Positions 1-8,463 of a DNA stretch of 64,000 nt are shown in pieces. The stretch is from Clostridiales bacterium. Its GTDB lineage: Bacteria; Bacillota; Clostridia; Christensenellales; Aristaeellaceae. Each line of letters opens with the position of its first letter. Position 1 is the first letter of the stretch. Where the stretch lies: the NCBI GenBank assembly GCA_015056365.1, contig SVGM01000012.1, positions 1 through 64,000 on the forward strand, in the 5' to 3' direction. The notes beneath the pieces are model-generated. The model was not told the DNA's origin and did not search any database. It was given only the letters and a program-made list of their open reading frames with translations. The translations under genes and the position numbers were made by a program.

Positions 1-6
1 AATTAT

Positions 7-83
7 GGGCCTTTAGCTCAGTTGGTCAGAGCGGCCGGCTCATAACCGGTTGGTCCCGGGTTCAAGTCCCTGAAGGCCCACCA
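7..83 (+). tRNA. tRNA-Met(CAT), possibly tRNA-Ile2
   Basis: A cloverleaf can be drawn: acceptor GGGCCTT pairs with AAGGCCC, the anticodon loop is CTCATAA with anticodon CAT, and CCA is encoded. Position 1 is paired, so it is not an initiator. The GGCTCATAACC arm resembles both elongator Met and the lysidine-modified Ile2 tRNA of Firmicutes; sequence alone does not separate them here. Confidence 0.93.
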
Positions 84-89
84 GCTTAC

Positions 90-166
90 GGCCCGGTAGC
101 TCAGTTGGTTAGAGCGCTAGCCTGTCACGCTAGAGGTCGAGGGTTCGAGCCCCTTCCGGGTCGCCA
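90..166 (+). tRNA. tRNA-Asp(GTC)
   Basis: The acceptor GGCCCGG pairs with CCGGGTC (one G-U), the anticodon loop CTGTCAC carries GTC, the discriminator is G and CCA is encoded. It starts six bases after the preceding tRNA, so the five genes are probably one transcript. It is the cognate tRNA of the AspRS gene just downstream. Confidence 0.96.
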
Positions 167-185
167 TTATCTCAGCCTGAGCTGC

Positions 186-261
186 GCCGGTGTAGCTCAA
201 TTGGCAGAGCAGCTGATTTGTAATCAGCAGGTTGCGGGTTCAAGTCCCTTCGCCGGCTCCA
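186..261 (+). tRNA. tRNA-Thr(TGT)
   Basis: The acceptor GCCGGTG pairs with CGCCGGC, the anticodon arm is GCTGA-TTTGTAA-TCAGC with anticodon TGT, and CCA is encoded. Confidence 0.96.
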
Positions 262-283
262 CTTTCCTTCTTGGAAAGGTTAT

Positions 284-368
<85 letters not shown>

Positions 369-400
369 AAGTCCTTCTCACCGCCGAGAAGGCATCACTT

Positions 401-487
401 GCGGGAATGGCGGAATTGGCAGACGCGCATGATTCAGGTTCATGTGTTCTTAAGGACATGCAGGTTCAAGTCCTGTTTCCCGCACCA
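401..487 (+). tRNA. tRNA-Leu(CAG)
   Basis: A class II tRNA of 87 nt with a long variable arm. The acceptor GCGGGAA pairs with TTCCCGC, the anticodon loop TTCAGGT carries CAG, and CCA is encoded. It is the last tRNA before the cluster terminator. Confidence 0.95.
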
Positions 488-488
488 A

Positions 489-517
489 AGCCCTTCAGCG
501 AAAGCTGAAGGGCTTTT
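489..517 (+). terminator. Intrinsic terminator of the tRNA cluster
   Basis: AAGCCCTTCAGC and GCTGAAGGGCTT form a perfect stem closed by a GAAA tetraloop and followed by T residues, immediately after tRNA-Leu. Confidence 0.9.
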
Positions 518-575
518 ATGTACTCAAATCGCTTCTTTTTCCTGAAAAGTAAGGCAGGCTTTTCTCATCTTTTCC

Positions 576-604
576 TTGACATTCTTCCCCAATCGTACTA
601 CCCT
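576..604 (+). promoter_or_regulatory. Putative sigma-A promoter of the AspRS gene
   Basis: TTGACA (576-581), 17-nt spacer, TACCCT (599-604). The -35 is perfect and the -10 is weak. It lies about 35 nt upstream of the start codon and just after the tRNA terminator. Confidence 0.5.
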
Positions 605-638
605 AAAAGGTGCATCCCCCCAAGCAAAGGAGATTACT

Positions 639-1973
639 ATGGAACGCTTGTACATCAATCAGATCAAGGAACATCTGGATACCGAGATCAAGCTGCAGGG
701 CTTTGTGGAGAACTTCCGCAACGGCAAAGCCATGGCGTTTATTGTTTTGAAGGACATCACCGGCAAGGTGCAGATCACCATCGAAAAGGAACAGCACCCC
801 GAACTGGAAGACGTGCTCACGCAGATCACGCCTGACTCCGTCATCACTGTGTACGGTACCGCTGTGGCCAGCGAGTACGTAAAGATGGGCGGCATGGAAG
901 TGTTCCCCACCCAGATCGTGCTGGAATCCGCTGCCGATGCGCTGCCCATCATCCGCGAAGCCATCCCCGCCACCAAGAAAAAGGCGGCTGTGGAGCGCTC
1001 CGCCATCGATTCCCGTCTGGACTATCGTTGGATCGACCTGCGCACCGAACGCAACCAGCTGATCTTCAAGGCTCAGACCGTGCTGGCCAAGGCGATGCGC
1101 GAGTTCCTGCTGGAACGCAACTTCCTGGAGATCCACACCCCCAAGCTGATCGGCGCTGCCAGCGAAAGCGGTTCTGACGTGTTCGCTGTCAAGTATTTCG
1201 ATACCACGGCCTATCTGGCTCAGAGCCCCCAGTTCTACAAGCAGATGGCCATGGCCTCCGGCTTTGAGCGTATCTTCGAGGTGGGCCCTGTGTTCCGCGC
1301 GGAGAAGAGCTACACCAGCAAGCACACCACTGAGTTCACCGGCTTTGACCTGGAGTTCAGCTATATTACCTCCTTCCGCGACGTGATGAAGATGGAGGAA
1401 GAACTGCTGGCTTACGCACTGGGCAAGGTGAAGGAAGAACTGGGCGAGCAGATCCAGGAGACTTTCGGTCTGGAAGTGATCGTGCCCACCACGCCCTTCC
1501 CCACGATCTCCCTCAGCGAGCTGTACGCCAATCTGGAAGCCGAGTTCGGCTATACCATTGACGACTCCGAAAAGGGCGACCTGACCACCGAGGCTGAGCG
1601 TCTCAGCTACGAGTGGGTCAAGAAGCACTACAACCATGAGTTCCTGTTCATTACCGATTTCGGCGCGGAAAAGCGTGCGTTCTATCACATGCGCGACGAA
1701 AACGGCGTGCCCCAGGGCTACGACCTGATCTGGCGCGGCGTGGAGATCACCACCGGTGCGCAGCGCGAGCATCGCTATGAAGTGCTCAAGAAGCAGGCTG
1801 AGGAAAAGGGCCTGGCTGAGGACGTGAAGTTCTATCTGGAGTTCTTCCGCTACGGCTGCCCGCCCCACGGCGGCTTCGGCCTGGGCATCGACCGCCTGAC
1901 CATGCTGCTTGCCGGCCTGCATATTAACGAGGCCATGTTCCTCTTCCGCAGCCCCAAGCGCCTGACTCCGTAA
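639..1973 (+). CDS. aspS: Archaeal-type aspartyl-tRNA synthetase (AspS2, possibly Asp-tRNA(Asn)-forming)
   Basis: Class II aminoacyl-tRNA synthetase that charges tRNA-Asp, and in many relatives also tRNA-Asn, with aspartate. The 444-residue protein has an N-terminal OB-fold anticodon domain (about 10-100), a motif-2 region with FRAEKSYT near residue 219, the LIGAASESGSDVF segment near 174, and motif 3 GFGLGIDRL near 410. It is much shorter than the roughly 590-aa bacterial AspRS and lacks the GAD insertion, so it belongs to the archaeal/eukaryal type that some Clostridia carry. I chose ATG 639, preceded by AAAGGAGATTACT, over the track start at 576, which would overlap the -35 box. Whether it is discriminating cannot be settled by eye. 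Confidence 0.93.
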   Translation: MERLYINQIKEHLDTEIKLQGFVENFRNGKAMAFIVLKDITGKVQITIEKEQHPELEDVLTQITPDSVITVYGTAVASEYVKMGGMEVFPTQIVLESAADALPIIREAIPATKKKAAVERSAIDSRLDYRWIDLRTERNQLIFKAQTVLAKAMREFLLERNFLEIHTPKLIGAASESGSDVFAVKYFDTTAYLAQSPQFYKQMAMASGFERIFEVGPVFRAEKSYTSKHTTEFTGFDLEFSYITSFRDVMKMEEELLAYALGKVKEELGEQIQETFGLEVIVPTTPFPTISLSELYANLEAEFGYTIDDSEKGDLTTEAERLSYEWVKKHYNHEFLFITDFGAEKRAFYHMRDENGVPQGYDLIWRGVEITTGAQREHRYEVLKKQAEEKGLAEDVKFYLEFFRYGCPPHGGFGLGIDRLTMLLAGLHINEAMFLFRSPKRLTP

Positions 1974-1983
1974 GCGTTGTTTC

Positions 1984-2018
1984 AGAAACCGCCATCGCAG
2001 CATGGCGGTTTCTTTCTA
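1984..2018 (+). terminator. Intrinsic terminator after the AspRS gene
   Basis: AGAAACCGCCAT pairs with ATGGCGGTTTCT around a short loop and is followed by a T-rich stretch, 10 nt after the stop codon. Confidence 0.85.
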
Positions 2019-2056
2019 TCGACCATTTCCGGATTCTGATCTAAGGAGGCTCACTT

Positions 2057-2518
2057 ATGTCTCATGAAAACACCAACTGGAGCCAGAGCGTATCCGCTGT
2101 GTGCATTCGGGAAGGCAAAGTGCTGCTGGCGCGCCACACCTATGGAAGCGGCAATGGGAAACTGATCATTCCCGGCGGCTATGTGGAGAATGGAGAAGCT
2201 CCGCAGGAGGCCATCAAGCGTGAATATCTGGAGGAAACAGGCGTGGTGATTGAACCCGGAGAGCTCATCGGCATCAGGTTCAACACCCATGACTGGTATG
2301 TGGTGTTCCGAGCGGAGTATGTGTCCGGCGAGGCCCATTCCGATGGGGAGGAAAACAGCGAGGTGGTATGGATGGAGCCGGAGGAGGCGCTGAGCCGGGA
2401 GGATGTGCCGGAGCTGACCAAGCAGATGATTCGCAGCGCCTTCAAGCCGGGGGGTTGGAGCAGCGCGCCCTATTCCAGCTTGAAGAACAATCCCTGCTCG
2501 CTCTATTGCGTACAGTAA
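2057..2518 (+). CDS. Nudix hydrolase
   Basis: A 153-residue Nudix-fold protein that should hydrolyse a nucleoside diphosphate linked to another moiety, with Mg2+ as cofactor. The Nudix box is complete at about residues 40-62: glycine, PQEA, then REYLEETG. The domain fills most of the chain, and the Cys-containing C-terminal tail of about 25 residues is not conserved to my eye. The start follows TAAGGAGGCTCACTT. It is a single gene between two terminators. The substrate cannot be predicted from the motif; housecleaning pyrophosphatase is the default guess. Confidence 0.88.
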   Translation: MSHENTNWSQSVSAVCIREGKVLLARHTYGSGNGKLIIPGGYVENGEAPQEAIKREYLEETGVVIEPGELIGIRFNTHDWYVVFRAEYVSGEAHSDGEENSEVVWMEPEEALSREDVPELTKQMIRSAFKPGGWSSAPYSSLKNNPCSLYCVQ

Positions 2519-2542
2519 GCGGCAGATCACCCATGCGTCGGG

Positions 2543-2580
2543 TCGGCAGTTCGTCAGGGTGCGGACTGCCGATGTTTTTT
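2543..2580 (+). terminator. Intrinsic terminator after the Nudix gene
   Basis: TCGGCAGT pairs with ACTGCCGA (8 bp, 14-nt loop), followed by TGTTTTTT. Confidence 0.75.
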
Positions 2581-2674
2581 GCTATCAAATCCATGATGTG
2601 TGGAATGGTTTTTCGATATGCCGGCGATCTTTTTACCAAGCGCTGGTTTTTTCCAGTTTTTTGGTTTTCACCGC

Positions 2675-2703
2675 TTGTATGTTCCAGGCGGCAATGATAT
2701 AAT
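2675..2703 (+). promoter_or_regulatory. Putative extended -10 promoter of the GH9 gene
   Basis: TTGTAT (2675-2680), 17-nt spacer, TATAAT (2698-2703) preceded by TGA, giving an extended -10. It is 33 nt upstream of the start codon. Confidence 0.7.
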
Positions 2704-2736
2704 ACGCAAAACCATCCGGGAAACGAGGAACAAACC

Positions 2737-4272
2737 ATGAATATACAGATCAATCAGCTGGGTTACACCCCCGCTATGAAAAAAACAGCGGTGCTCCGGG
2801 GCCGACTGGGCAACCAGCTGCAGGTAAAGAATGCATCCGGCGAAACGGTGCTGACCGTACCCGTGAGCGCGGAGCGAACCAACCTTTGGGACGATGAGCT
2901 GGCTACGGCAGATTTCTCGACTTTGACGCAGCCGGGCGCCTATACCTTGCACTGCGGCGAGGAAAGCTCCTATCCCTTTGTGATCGACGAAAAGCCTTAC
3001 GAGGCCTGCCTGACTGCCTTGGTGGATATGCTGTACTATCAGCGATGCGGCGATGATTTGAAGCCGGAGACCGGCTGCTTTGCCCATCCTGCCTGCCATA
3101 CCGGTCTGGCACGGGTTTACGGCAGCGAGGAACTCGTGGATGCATCTGGCGGCTGGCACGACGCAGGTGATTTTGGCCGGTACATTGTACCCGCAGCCAA
3201 AGCGGTGGTGGATCTGCTGATGGCGTGGGAGTGGAACCGGGGCGCCTTTGTCCCGGGCCTCACAGAATTGCCGGATGAAGCCCGCTGGGAGCTGGAATGG
3301 ATGCTGAAGCTCCAGCGCGCCGACGGCGGCGTGTATCATAAAGTCAGCTGCGCCCGCTTCTGCGGCATGATCATGCCCCACGAGGAAACCGAGGAGCTGA
3401 TTCTCAGTCCCGTGTCGACCACCGCCACTGGCGACTTTGCCGCCTGCATGGCCATGGCCAGCCGCTTTTATGCAGTCAGCGACCCTGCCTTTGCCCTGCG
3501 CATGAAAGAAGCTGCTGGGCGTGCATGGGATTTTCTTGCCTGCAATGAACCCATCCTGTTTCGCAATCCGGAAGGCATTACCACCGGTGGCTATGGCGAC
3601 CGAAACGACGAGGATGAACGTCTATGGGCAGCCATCGAACTGGCGCTGACTTGTAAAGAAGAAAAGTTTCTTGCTGCGGCGGCCGAAAGGCTTACGGCCA
3701 TCGACCGTAGTGCCGCGCCGCTTGGCTGGGCCGATATGCGGGGGTACGCAGCGATTGAAGGCATGCTTTTGCCCGGCGAACTGGGTCAACTATGCCGAAA
3801 CTGGGTGCTGGAGGAGGCGGACAGACTGCTCTGCCGCATCAACGCCTACGGCATTACCATGACCGATCGCCTGCCCTGGGGCAGCAACATGAATATCTCC
3901 AATGACGGCGTGATGCTCTACCAAGCGTATGTCCTTACCGGCGATGAGAAATACCGTCAGGCGGCGGAGAAACAGCTTCACTACCTGCTGGGCGTCAATC
4001 CTCTCAGTTACTGCTATGTATCCGGTTTTGGTTCTCAGCCTATGAGCCATCCCCATCACCGGCCCAGCGTGGCACAGGGTGTGTGCCAGCCCGGTATGCT
4101 GTCCGGCGGCGCAGCCAGCGGCATGATGGACGCATGCGCCAGGGAACATCTGCAGGGCCAGCCTGCAGGCAAGAGCTTTATTGACCACTTTGCCAGCTAT
4201 TCCACCAACGAGATCTGTATCTATTGGAATTCTCCCATGGTGGCGCTGCTGGCGTGCCTGCTGGCGAAGTAA
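2737..4272 (+). CDS. Glycoside hydrolase family 9 protein, no signal peptide
   Basis: A 511-residue GH9-type glycosidase. An N-terminal Ig-like (CelD_N) domain (about 1-85, beginning with the typical INQLGY motif) precedes an (alpha/alpha)6 barrel. The GGWHDAGDFGRY block near residue 140 supplies the catalytic-base aspartates, HHRPS lies near 440, and the proton-donor glutamate is in STNEICIYW near 492. No signal peptide or dockerin is visible, so the enzyme is probably cytoplasmic and acts on imported oligosaccharides. Possible activities include cellodextrinase and exo-glucosaminidase; the sequence does not decide. It has its own promoter and terminator. The nearby nagA would suit an amino-sugar substrate, but that is only inference. 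Confidence 0.85.
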   Translation: MNIQINQLGYTPAMKKTAVLRGRLGNQLQVKNASGETVLTVPVSAERTNLWDDELATADFSTLTQPGAYTLHCGEESSYPFVIDEKPYEACLTALVDMLYYQRCGDDLKPETGCFAHPACHTGLARVYGSEELVDASGGWHDAGDFGRYIVPAAKAVVDLLMAWEWNRGAFVPGLTELPDEARWELEWMLKLQRADGGVYHKVSCARFCGMIMPHEETEELILSPVSTTATGDFAACMAMASRFYAVSDPAFALRMKEAAGRAWDFLACNEPILFRNPEGITTGGYGDRNDEDERLWAAIELALTCKEEKFLAAAAERLTAIDRSAAPLGWADMRGYAAIEGMLLPGELGQLCRNWVLEEADRLLCRINAYGITMTDRLPWGSNMNISNDGVMLYQAYVLTGDEKYRQAAEKQLHYLLGVNPLSYCYVSGFGSQPMSHPHHRPSVAQGVCQPGMLSGGAASGMMDACAREHLQGQPAGKSFIDHFASYSTNEICIYWNSPMVALLACLLAK

Positions 4273-4350
4273 GCGACACGCGGAACGTCCCTCGCCGGGC
4301 GAGGGGTTTGCTTCTCCATTCGCCCCAATACACTTACATGATATACAAAC

Positions 4351-4402
4351 AAAAACCCCCGGCTGTTTGCAATGGTTGCAGCAGCCGGGGGTTTGATTTT
4401 GA
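4351..4402. terminator. Bidirectional terminator between the GH9 gene and the PutP-like gene
   Basis: AAACCCCCGGCTG pairs with CAGCCGGGGGTTT, flanked by A-rich and T-rich arms, so it can stop transcription from both convergent genes. Confidence 0.85.
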
Positions 4403-4406
4403 TGCG

Positions 4407-5894
4407 TTATTCGCTGACAGTCTCTTCGGCAGCAATGGCTTCCGGTTCTACGCCGGCAGCTACCTGGTCAAAGATGGCCGTTACGTCGTCGGCAGGAGCC
4501 GCAGTCAGCAGGGAGACCACCACGGAGACGATCAGACCGGCGATGAAACCGGGGATGATCTCATACAGGCCGGTGCCCTTGAGGAAAACCAGCCACAGGA
4601 TATCCACTGCAGCGCCGGTCAGAATACCGGCCACAGCGCCCTGGAAGTTAAAGCGACGCCAGAACAGGGCCAACATGATGACGGGGCCGAAGGCAGCGCC
4701 GAACACACCCCAGGCGTTTTCCACCAGACCCATGATGGTACCGGAATTGGGGTTAGCGGCGATGAGCACGGCGATGACGGCAATCACCAGCACCACGATG
4801 CGGCCCGCCCAGAACATTTCCTTTTCGGAGGCCTTATCTTTGCGGATGATGGGCTTATACACGTCGCTGGCAAAGGCAGAGGCGGAGGCCAGCAGCTGGG
4901 AGTCAGCGGTGCTCATGGCGGCGGCCAGAATAGCGCTGAGCAGGAGACCACTGATCAAAGCGGGGAAGAGTTTGCGCACCATCTGGATGAACACGGTAGA
5001 GCTGTCGGCGATCTCGCCCAGGAACAGGCGGCCGATGATGCCGGAGGCCACGGAGAAGATGAGAATGAGAGCGGTCCAGCTGATACCGATCTTGGCGCTC
5101 TTCTTGAGATCCTTGTCAGAACGCAGGGACATAAAGCGGATGATGATGTGAGGCATGCCGAAGTAGCCCAAACCCCAGCCAAGTCCGGAAGCAATGTCCT
5201 TCCAGTTGGTGAACAGGTTCAGGTGACCTTCCGGCAGCGCCTGCACGGCGGCGGCGCCTTCGCCGGCATTCATCAGGGCTACGGCGAAGATGGGGGCGAT
5301 CAGCAGCGCGCCCAGCATCAGCATGCCCTGGAAGAAGTCCGTCCAGCACACGGCAGAGAAACCGCCCAGGAAGGTGTAGCCAATGATGATGATCGCGGCG
5401 ATGTACATGGCCAGCGTGGCGTCAATGCCCAGCACGGTGTTGAACAGGGTGCCGCAGGCCTTGATGCTGGAGGCGGCATATACGGTGTAGGCCACCAGGA
5501 AGATGACTGCGCAGATCACCTGCAGCACCTTGCTCTTGGAGAGGAAACGGTTGGTCAGGAACTGGGGAATGGTGATAGAATCGTTGGCGGCGATGGAGTA
5601 GCGGCGCAGACGGGGCGCCTCAAGCAGCCAGCTCAGGGTGTAGCCGATCCCCAGGCCGATGGCGATCCATGCCTGACCCAGACCGGCGGCATAGATGGAG
5701 GCCGGCAGACCCATCAGAACCCAGGCGCTCATATCGGATGCGCCGGCAGACAAGGCGGATACCCAAGGGCCCATCTGACGGCCGCCCAGGAAGTAGCCTT
5801 TCTCGCCGCCGCTCTTGGAGCGCAGGAAGAAGAAGACGCCGATGCCGACCATAAAGGCCAGATAGACGATAAAGACGATCAGTTCAGCATTCAT
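4407..5894 (-). CDS. putP: Sodium/solute symporter, PutP (proline permease) subfamily
   Basis: A 495-residue polytopic membrane protein of the SSS family, about 13 transmembrane helices, importing a solute with Na+. The N-terminus (one helix, then GYFLGGRQMGPWVSALS) and the SAGASDMSAWVLMGLP segment are characteristic of PutP, where the conserved serines bind Na+ and proline. The downstream block of ILAAAMSTADSQLL also matches PutP. The start ATG 5894 follows GGAAGGATCGTATCATC. It is transcribed away from a LysR regulator across a 131-bp intergenic region with inverted repeats, so regulation by that protein is plausible. Proline is the likely substrate, but related transporters carry pantothenate or other carboxylates. 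Confidence 0.88.
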   Translation of the reverse strand: MNAELIVFIVYLAFMVGIGVFFFLRSKSGGEKGYFLGGRQMGPWVSALSAGASDMSAWVLMGLPASIYAAGLGQAWIAIGLGIGYTLSWLLEAPRLRRYSIAANDSITIPQFLTNRFLSKSKVLQVICAVIFLVAYTVYAASSIKACGTLFNTVLGIDATLAMYIAAIIIIGYTFLGGFSAVCWTDFFQGMLMLGALLIAPIFAVALMNAGEGAAAVQALPEGHLNLFTNWKDIASGLGWGLGYFGMPHIIIRFMSLRSDKDLKKSAKIGISWTALILIFSVASGIIGRLFLGEIADSSTVFIQMVRKLFPALISGLLLSAILAAAMSTADSQLLASASAFASDVYKPIIRKDKASEKEMFWAGRIVVLVIAVIAVLIAANPNSGTIMGLVENAWGVFGAAFGPVIMLALFWRRFNFQGAVAGILTGAAVDILWLVFLKGTGLYEIIPGFIAGLIVSVVVSLLTAAPADDVTAIFDQVAAGVEPEAIAAEETVSE

Positions 5895-5936
5895 GATGAT
5901 ACGATCCTTCCATTTTCCCGGGTAATCCCGGTTGAT

Positions 5937-6012
5937 AATACATGAGCAAAATTAATGCAAAGGAATACTTGATTTCATGTATTGGGTAGATTATACTTTG
6001 GCATGTATCAAA
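5937..6012. promoter_or_regulatory. Candidate LysR operator repeats in the divergent region
   Basis: AATACATG (5937-5944) and CATGTATT (5976-5983) form an inverted repeat across 31 nt, and CATGTATC recurs at 6002-6009 with the flanking AA making a match to TTGATAATACATG. Paired half-sites between a LysR gene and its divergent neighbour are typical for this regulator family. Confidence 0.45.
5969..5997 (+). promoter_or_regulatory. Putative promoter of the LysR gene
   Basis: TTGATT (5969-5974), 17-nt spacer, TATACT (5992-5997), about 30 nt upstream of the start. It overlaps the CATGTATT half-site, which fits autoregulation. Confidence 0.6.
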
Positions 6013-6025
6013 ATGCAAGAGGTGC

Positions 6026-6913
6026 ATGAAGATGGCACAATCAAAATACAAAATTTTTCTAAGCGTGGTGGAACTGGGCAGCTTGACCAAAACAGCCGAA
6101 CTGTATGGATATACACAGTCCGCCATCAGTCATGCGATCAATGCGCTGGAAAACGAGACCCGGCTTCGCCTACTTATCCGCAACCGGGGCGGCGTGCGCC
6201 TGACACCGGACGGGGAGCGGCTGATGCCGCAGGTGCGAAAGATCGTAGACGCGCTGGACGGCTTCTGGGAGACGGTGGACGCGGTTCATGGGTTGGAGGC
6301 GGGCTGCGTGCGCGTCGGAGCGTTCAACAGCGTTTCTGTTCACTGGCTGCCCCAGATGATCAAAGCCTTCCAACAGGAGCATCCCAAGGTGGATTTTCGC
6401 ATCCTGAACGGCGATTACCACGATATTGCCCAGTGGTTTCAGGACGGCAGCATCGACATGGGCTTCGTGACCCGGGAAACCAGTATCCCCGGCTGCGAGT
6501 ATATTCCGCTGACAGAGGATCGCCTGTTGGCAGTACTGCCAGAGAATCACAGACTGGCGGGAAGGGACAGGATCGCTGCCTGCGAGCTGGCCGGGGAAGC
6601 GTTCATCAGCTTGCTGGAAAACAGCAATCAGGACGCACGCAGCGTGCTGGAACAGGCTGGGGTCGAGGTGGATATTAAGTACACCGCCAAGGATGACTAT
6701 GCCATTCTTGCTATGGTGGAGCAGGGACTGGGCGTAAGCATCATGCCGGAACTTCTGCTGGATGGTCATTCCGTTGGCGTGCGTACAGTGGAGATCGCAG
6801 GCGCACAGAAGCGTACCATTGGGCTGGCGGTTTCCGCCGCGGGTGCTGGCAGCCCGGCGGTGGAGCATTTCGCAGCGTTTGTTAAGCAGTGGATCGGGGA
6901 AAAGTACAGCTGA
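6026..6913 (+). CDS. LysR-family transcriptional regulator
   Basis: A 295-residue LTTR: an N-terminal winged helix-turn-helix (about 5-65, with GSLTKTAELYGYTQSAISHAI) followed by a periplasmic-binding-protein-like effector domain (about 90-290). The start follows AAGAGGTGC; ATG 6032 is an alternative two codons inside. The PutP-like gene is divergent and the intergenic region has half-site repeats, so the symporter gene is the first candidate target. The effector cannot be named. Confidence 0.92.
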   Translation: MKMAQSKYKIFLSVVELGSLTKTAELYGYTQSAISHAINALENETRLRLLIRNRGGVRLTPDGERLMPQVRKIVDALDGFWETVDAVHGLEAGCVRVGAFNSVSVHWLPQMIKAFQQEHPKVDFRILNGDYHDIAQWFQDGSIDMGFVTRETSIPGCEYIPLTEDRLLAVLPENHRLAGRDRIAACELAGEAFISLLENSNQDARSVLEQAGVEVDIKYTAKDDYAILAMVEQGLGVSIMPELLLDGHSVGVRTVEIAGAQKRTIGLAVSAAGAGSPAVEHFAAFVKQWIGEKYS

Positions 6914-7012
6914 GTACAGGCCCCATGTTTGGAGGCGGCGTTCCGGCATCAATCCGCGGCTGCTTCTTTGGCAAGTGCGACAAGGACGAAAAATGAGCAG
7001 AAAAAACAACAC

Positions 7013-7052
7013 AACTGCCGCCCGGCGCTGGATTCAGCATCGGGCGGTTTTC
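7013..7052 (+). terminator. Intrinsic terminator after the LysR gene
   Basis: CCGCCCG (7018-7024) pairs with CGGGCGG (7041-7047), with an inner GCTG-GATT-CAGC hairpin, followed by TTTTCG. Confidence 0.75.
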
Positions 7053-7064
7053 GTTGCCCAGCCC

Positions 7065-7093
7065 TTGTCATCTGTCCGGCAATGGAGTAAGAT
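7065..7093 (+). promoter_or_regulatory. Putative promoter of nagA
   Basis: TTGTCA (7065-7070), 17-nt spacer, TAAGAT (7088-7093), after the LysR terminator and 58 nt upstream of nagA. Confidence 0.6.
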
Positions 7094-7151
7094 GAAAATA
7101 GGAATGCCCATCAAAACGGAAGCCTATTACTCCTCACAGGAGGTCAATTTC

Positions 7152-8273
7152 ATGCTGATCATCAACGCCAATGCCTATCTGGACGGTACGTTTGTTTACC
7201 CTGTGTGCGTGCGCCTTGCAGACGATGCAGTACAGGAGGTGGGCTTCAGCCTGCTGCCTTTGCTGGGTGAGGAAGTGCTGGATCTCTGCGGTGATTATCT
7301 GCTTCCCGGCTTTGTGGATGTACATATCCACGGCTTTGCAGGCAGGGACGCCATGGAGGGCGAGCAGGCGGTGCGCGCCATGAGCAGAGGACTCTACCAG
7401 CAGGGCGTAGCAGCCTTTTTGCCCACGACCATGAGCGCGTTGCCGGAAGATACCCGGCAGGCGGTGGAAGGCGTGCGTGCCGTGATGGCCGCGCCTGAAG
7501 AAAAAGGCGCCCGGGTGCTGGGCACTCATATGGAAGCCCCGTTTCTCAATGAGGAGAAGTGCGGGGCACAGCAGAAACAGTATTTTTGCGATCCGTCCAT
7601 GGAACAGATGCTGCTGCTCACCGTCGGCCGGCTGGACGGGGTGAAGATGATCACCCTTGCGCCGGAGCGGGATGGGGCGGAGGTATTTGTCAGGGCGATG
7701 AAGGAGGCAGGGGTGGTGACCTCAGTGGGACATACCGCAGCCACGGCGGAACAGACGCATCTGGCAGCGGATTGGGGAGCCACCCACGTGACCCACACCT
7801 TCAATGCTCAGTCGCCCCTTGGTCATCGTGCACCGGGGGTTCCGGGCGCAGCTTTGACCGATGACCGGCTGTATACCGAAATGATCGCCGACGGCGTGCA
7901 CCTGCATGGCGATATCCTGCGGCTGATGATCCGTGCCAAAGGAGCGGAACGTACCGTTGCCATTACCGACGCCATGGAGGCAGCGGGCATGCCCGACGGC
8001 AGCTATGCGCTGGGCGGGCAGAAGGTGCTGGTCAGGGATGGACAGGCCCGGCTGGAAGACGGTACGCTGGCAGGATCTGTGCTGACGATGCACGGGGCGC
8101 TGGAGAACCTGATCCATCGCTTTGATGTCCTGCCGGAGGACGCCGTTCGTATGTGCACCCTGACGCCGGCGGAATCCATCGGGGAAGAAAAGGCCGGTCG
8201 TATCACGCCTGGCGCGCCGCTACCCCTGACCCGTTGGTCGAAGGCGTGGCGGATGATGGGCATCGTGGAGTGA
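7152..8273 (+). CDS. nagA: N-acetylglucosamine-6-phosphate deacetylase
   Basis: Cytoplasmic metal-dependent amidohydrolase that converts GlcNAc-6-P to glucosamine-6-P and acetate. The 373-residue chain shows DVHIHGFAGRDAMEG near 56, the metal-ligand glutamate in THMEAPF near 127, histidines in VGHTAA (near 193) and THTFNAQSPLGH (near 215), and the catalytic aspartate in ITDAMEAAG near 271. I chose ATG 7152, after CAGGAGGTCAATTTC; the track start at 6762 is much too far upstream. The last 22 or so residues after GRITPG do not look like the usual ADLVVLD ending, so a late frameshift is possible. nagB is not adjacent; a MATE exporter follows, probably on the same mRNA. Confidence 0.9.
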   Translation: MLIINANAYLDGTFVYPVCVRLADDAVQEVGFSLLPLLGEEVLDLCGDYLLPGFVDVHIHGFAGRDAMEGEQAVRAMSRGLYQQGVAAFLPTTMSALPEDTRQAVEGVRAVMAAPEEKGARVLGTHMEAPFLNEEKCGAQQKQYFCDPSMEQMLLLTVGRLDGVKMITLAPERDGAEVFVRAMKEAGVVTSVGHTAATAEQTHLAADWGATHVTHTFNAQSPLGHRAPGVPGAALTDDRLYTEMIADGVHLHGDILRLMIRAKGAERTVAITDAMEAAGMPDGSYALGGQKVLVRDGQARLEDGTLAGSVLTMHGALENLIHRFDVLPEDAVRMCTLTPAESIGEEKAGRITPGAPLPLTRWSKAWRMMGIVE

Positions 8274-8463
8274 TCGTCGCTGCGGTACTGCCGCAGAAAT
8301 CCCGCGGGGGAATGGTGCCGTGCGGCACAGAGGGGTGGATTCCGTGCAAACCGGGGTTGAAACTGCTCAGCAAATCCCCAATAATGAACAGGATTGCGCT
8401 GACGGCAACCGGCGCAGGATATAGATAGGAAAGAAGCGCGTGACACGCGATTGAGGGTCGGAT

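Noticed and set aside
603-2003. A 466-codon open frame antisense to the AspRS gene
   Set aside because: It mirrors a confident class II synthetase gene; its translation is low complexity with many His and Gln, typical of antisense frames in GC-rich coding DNA.
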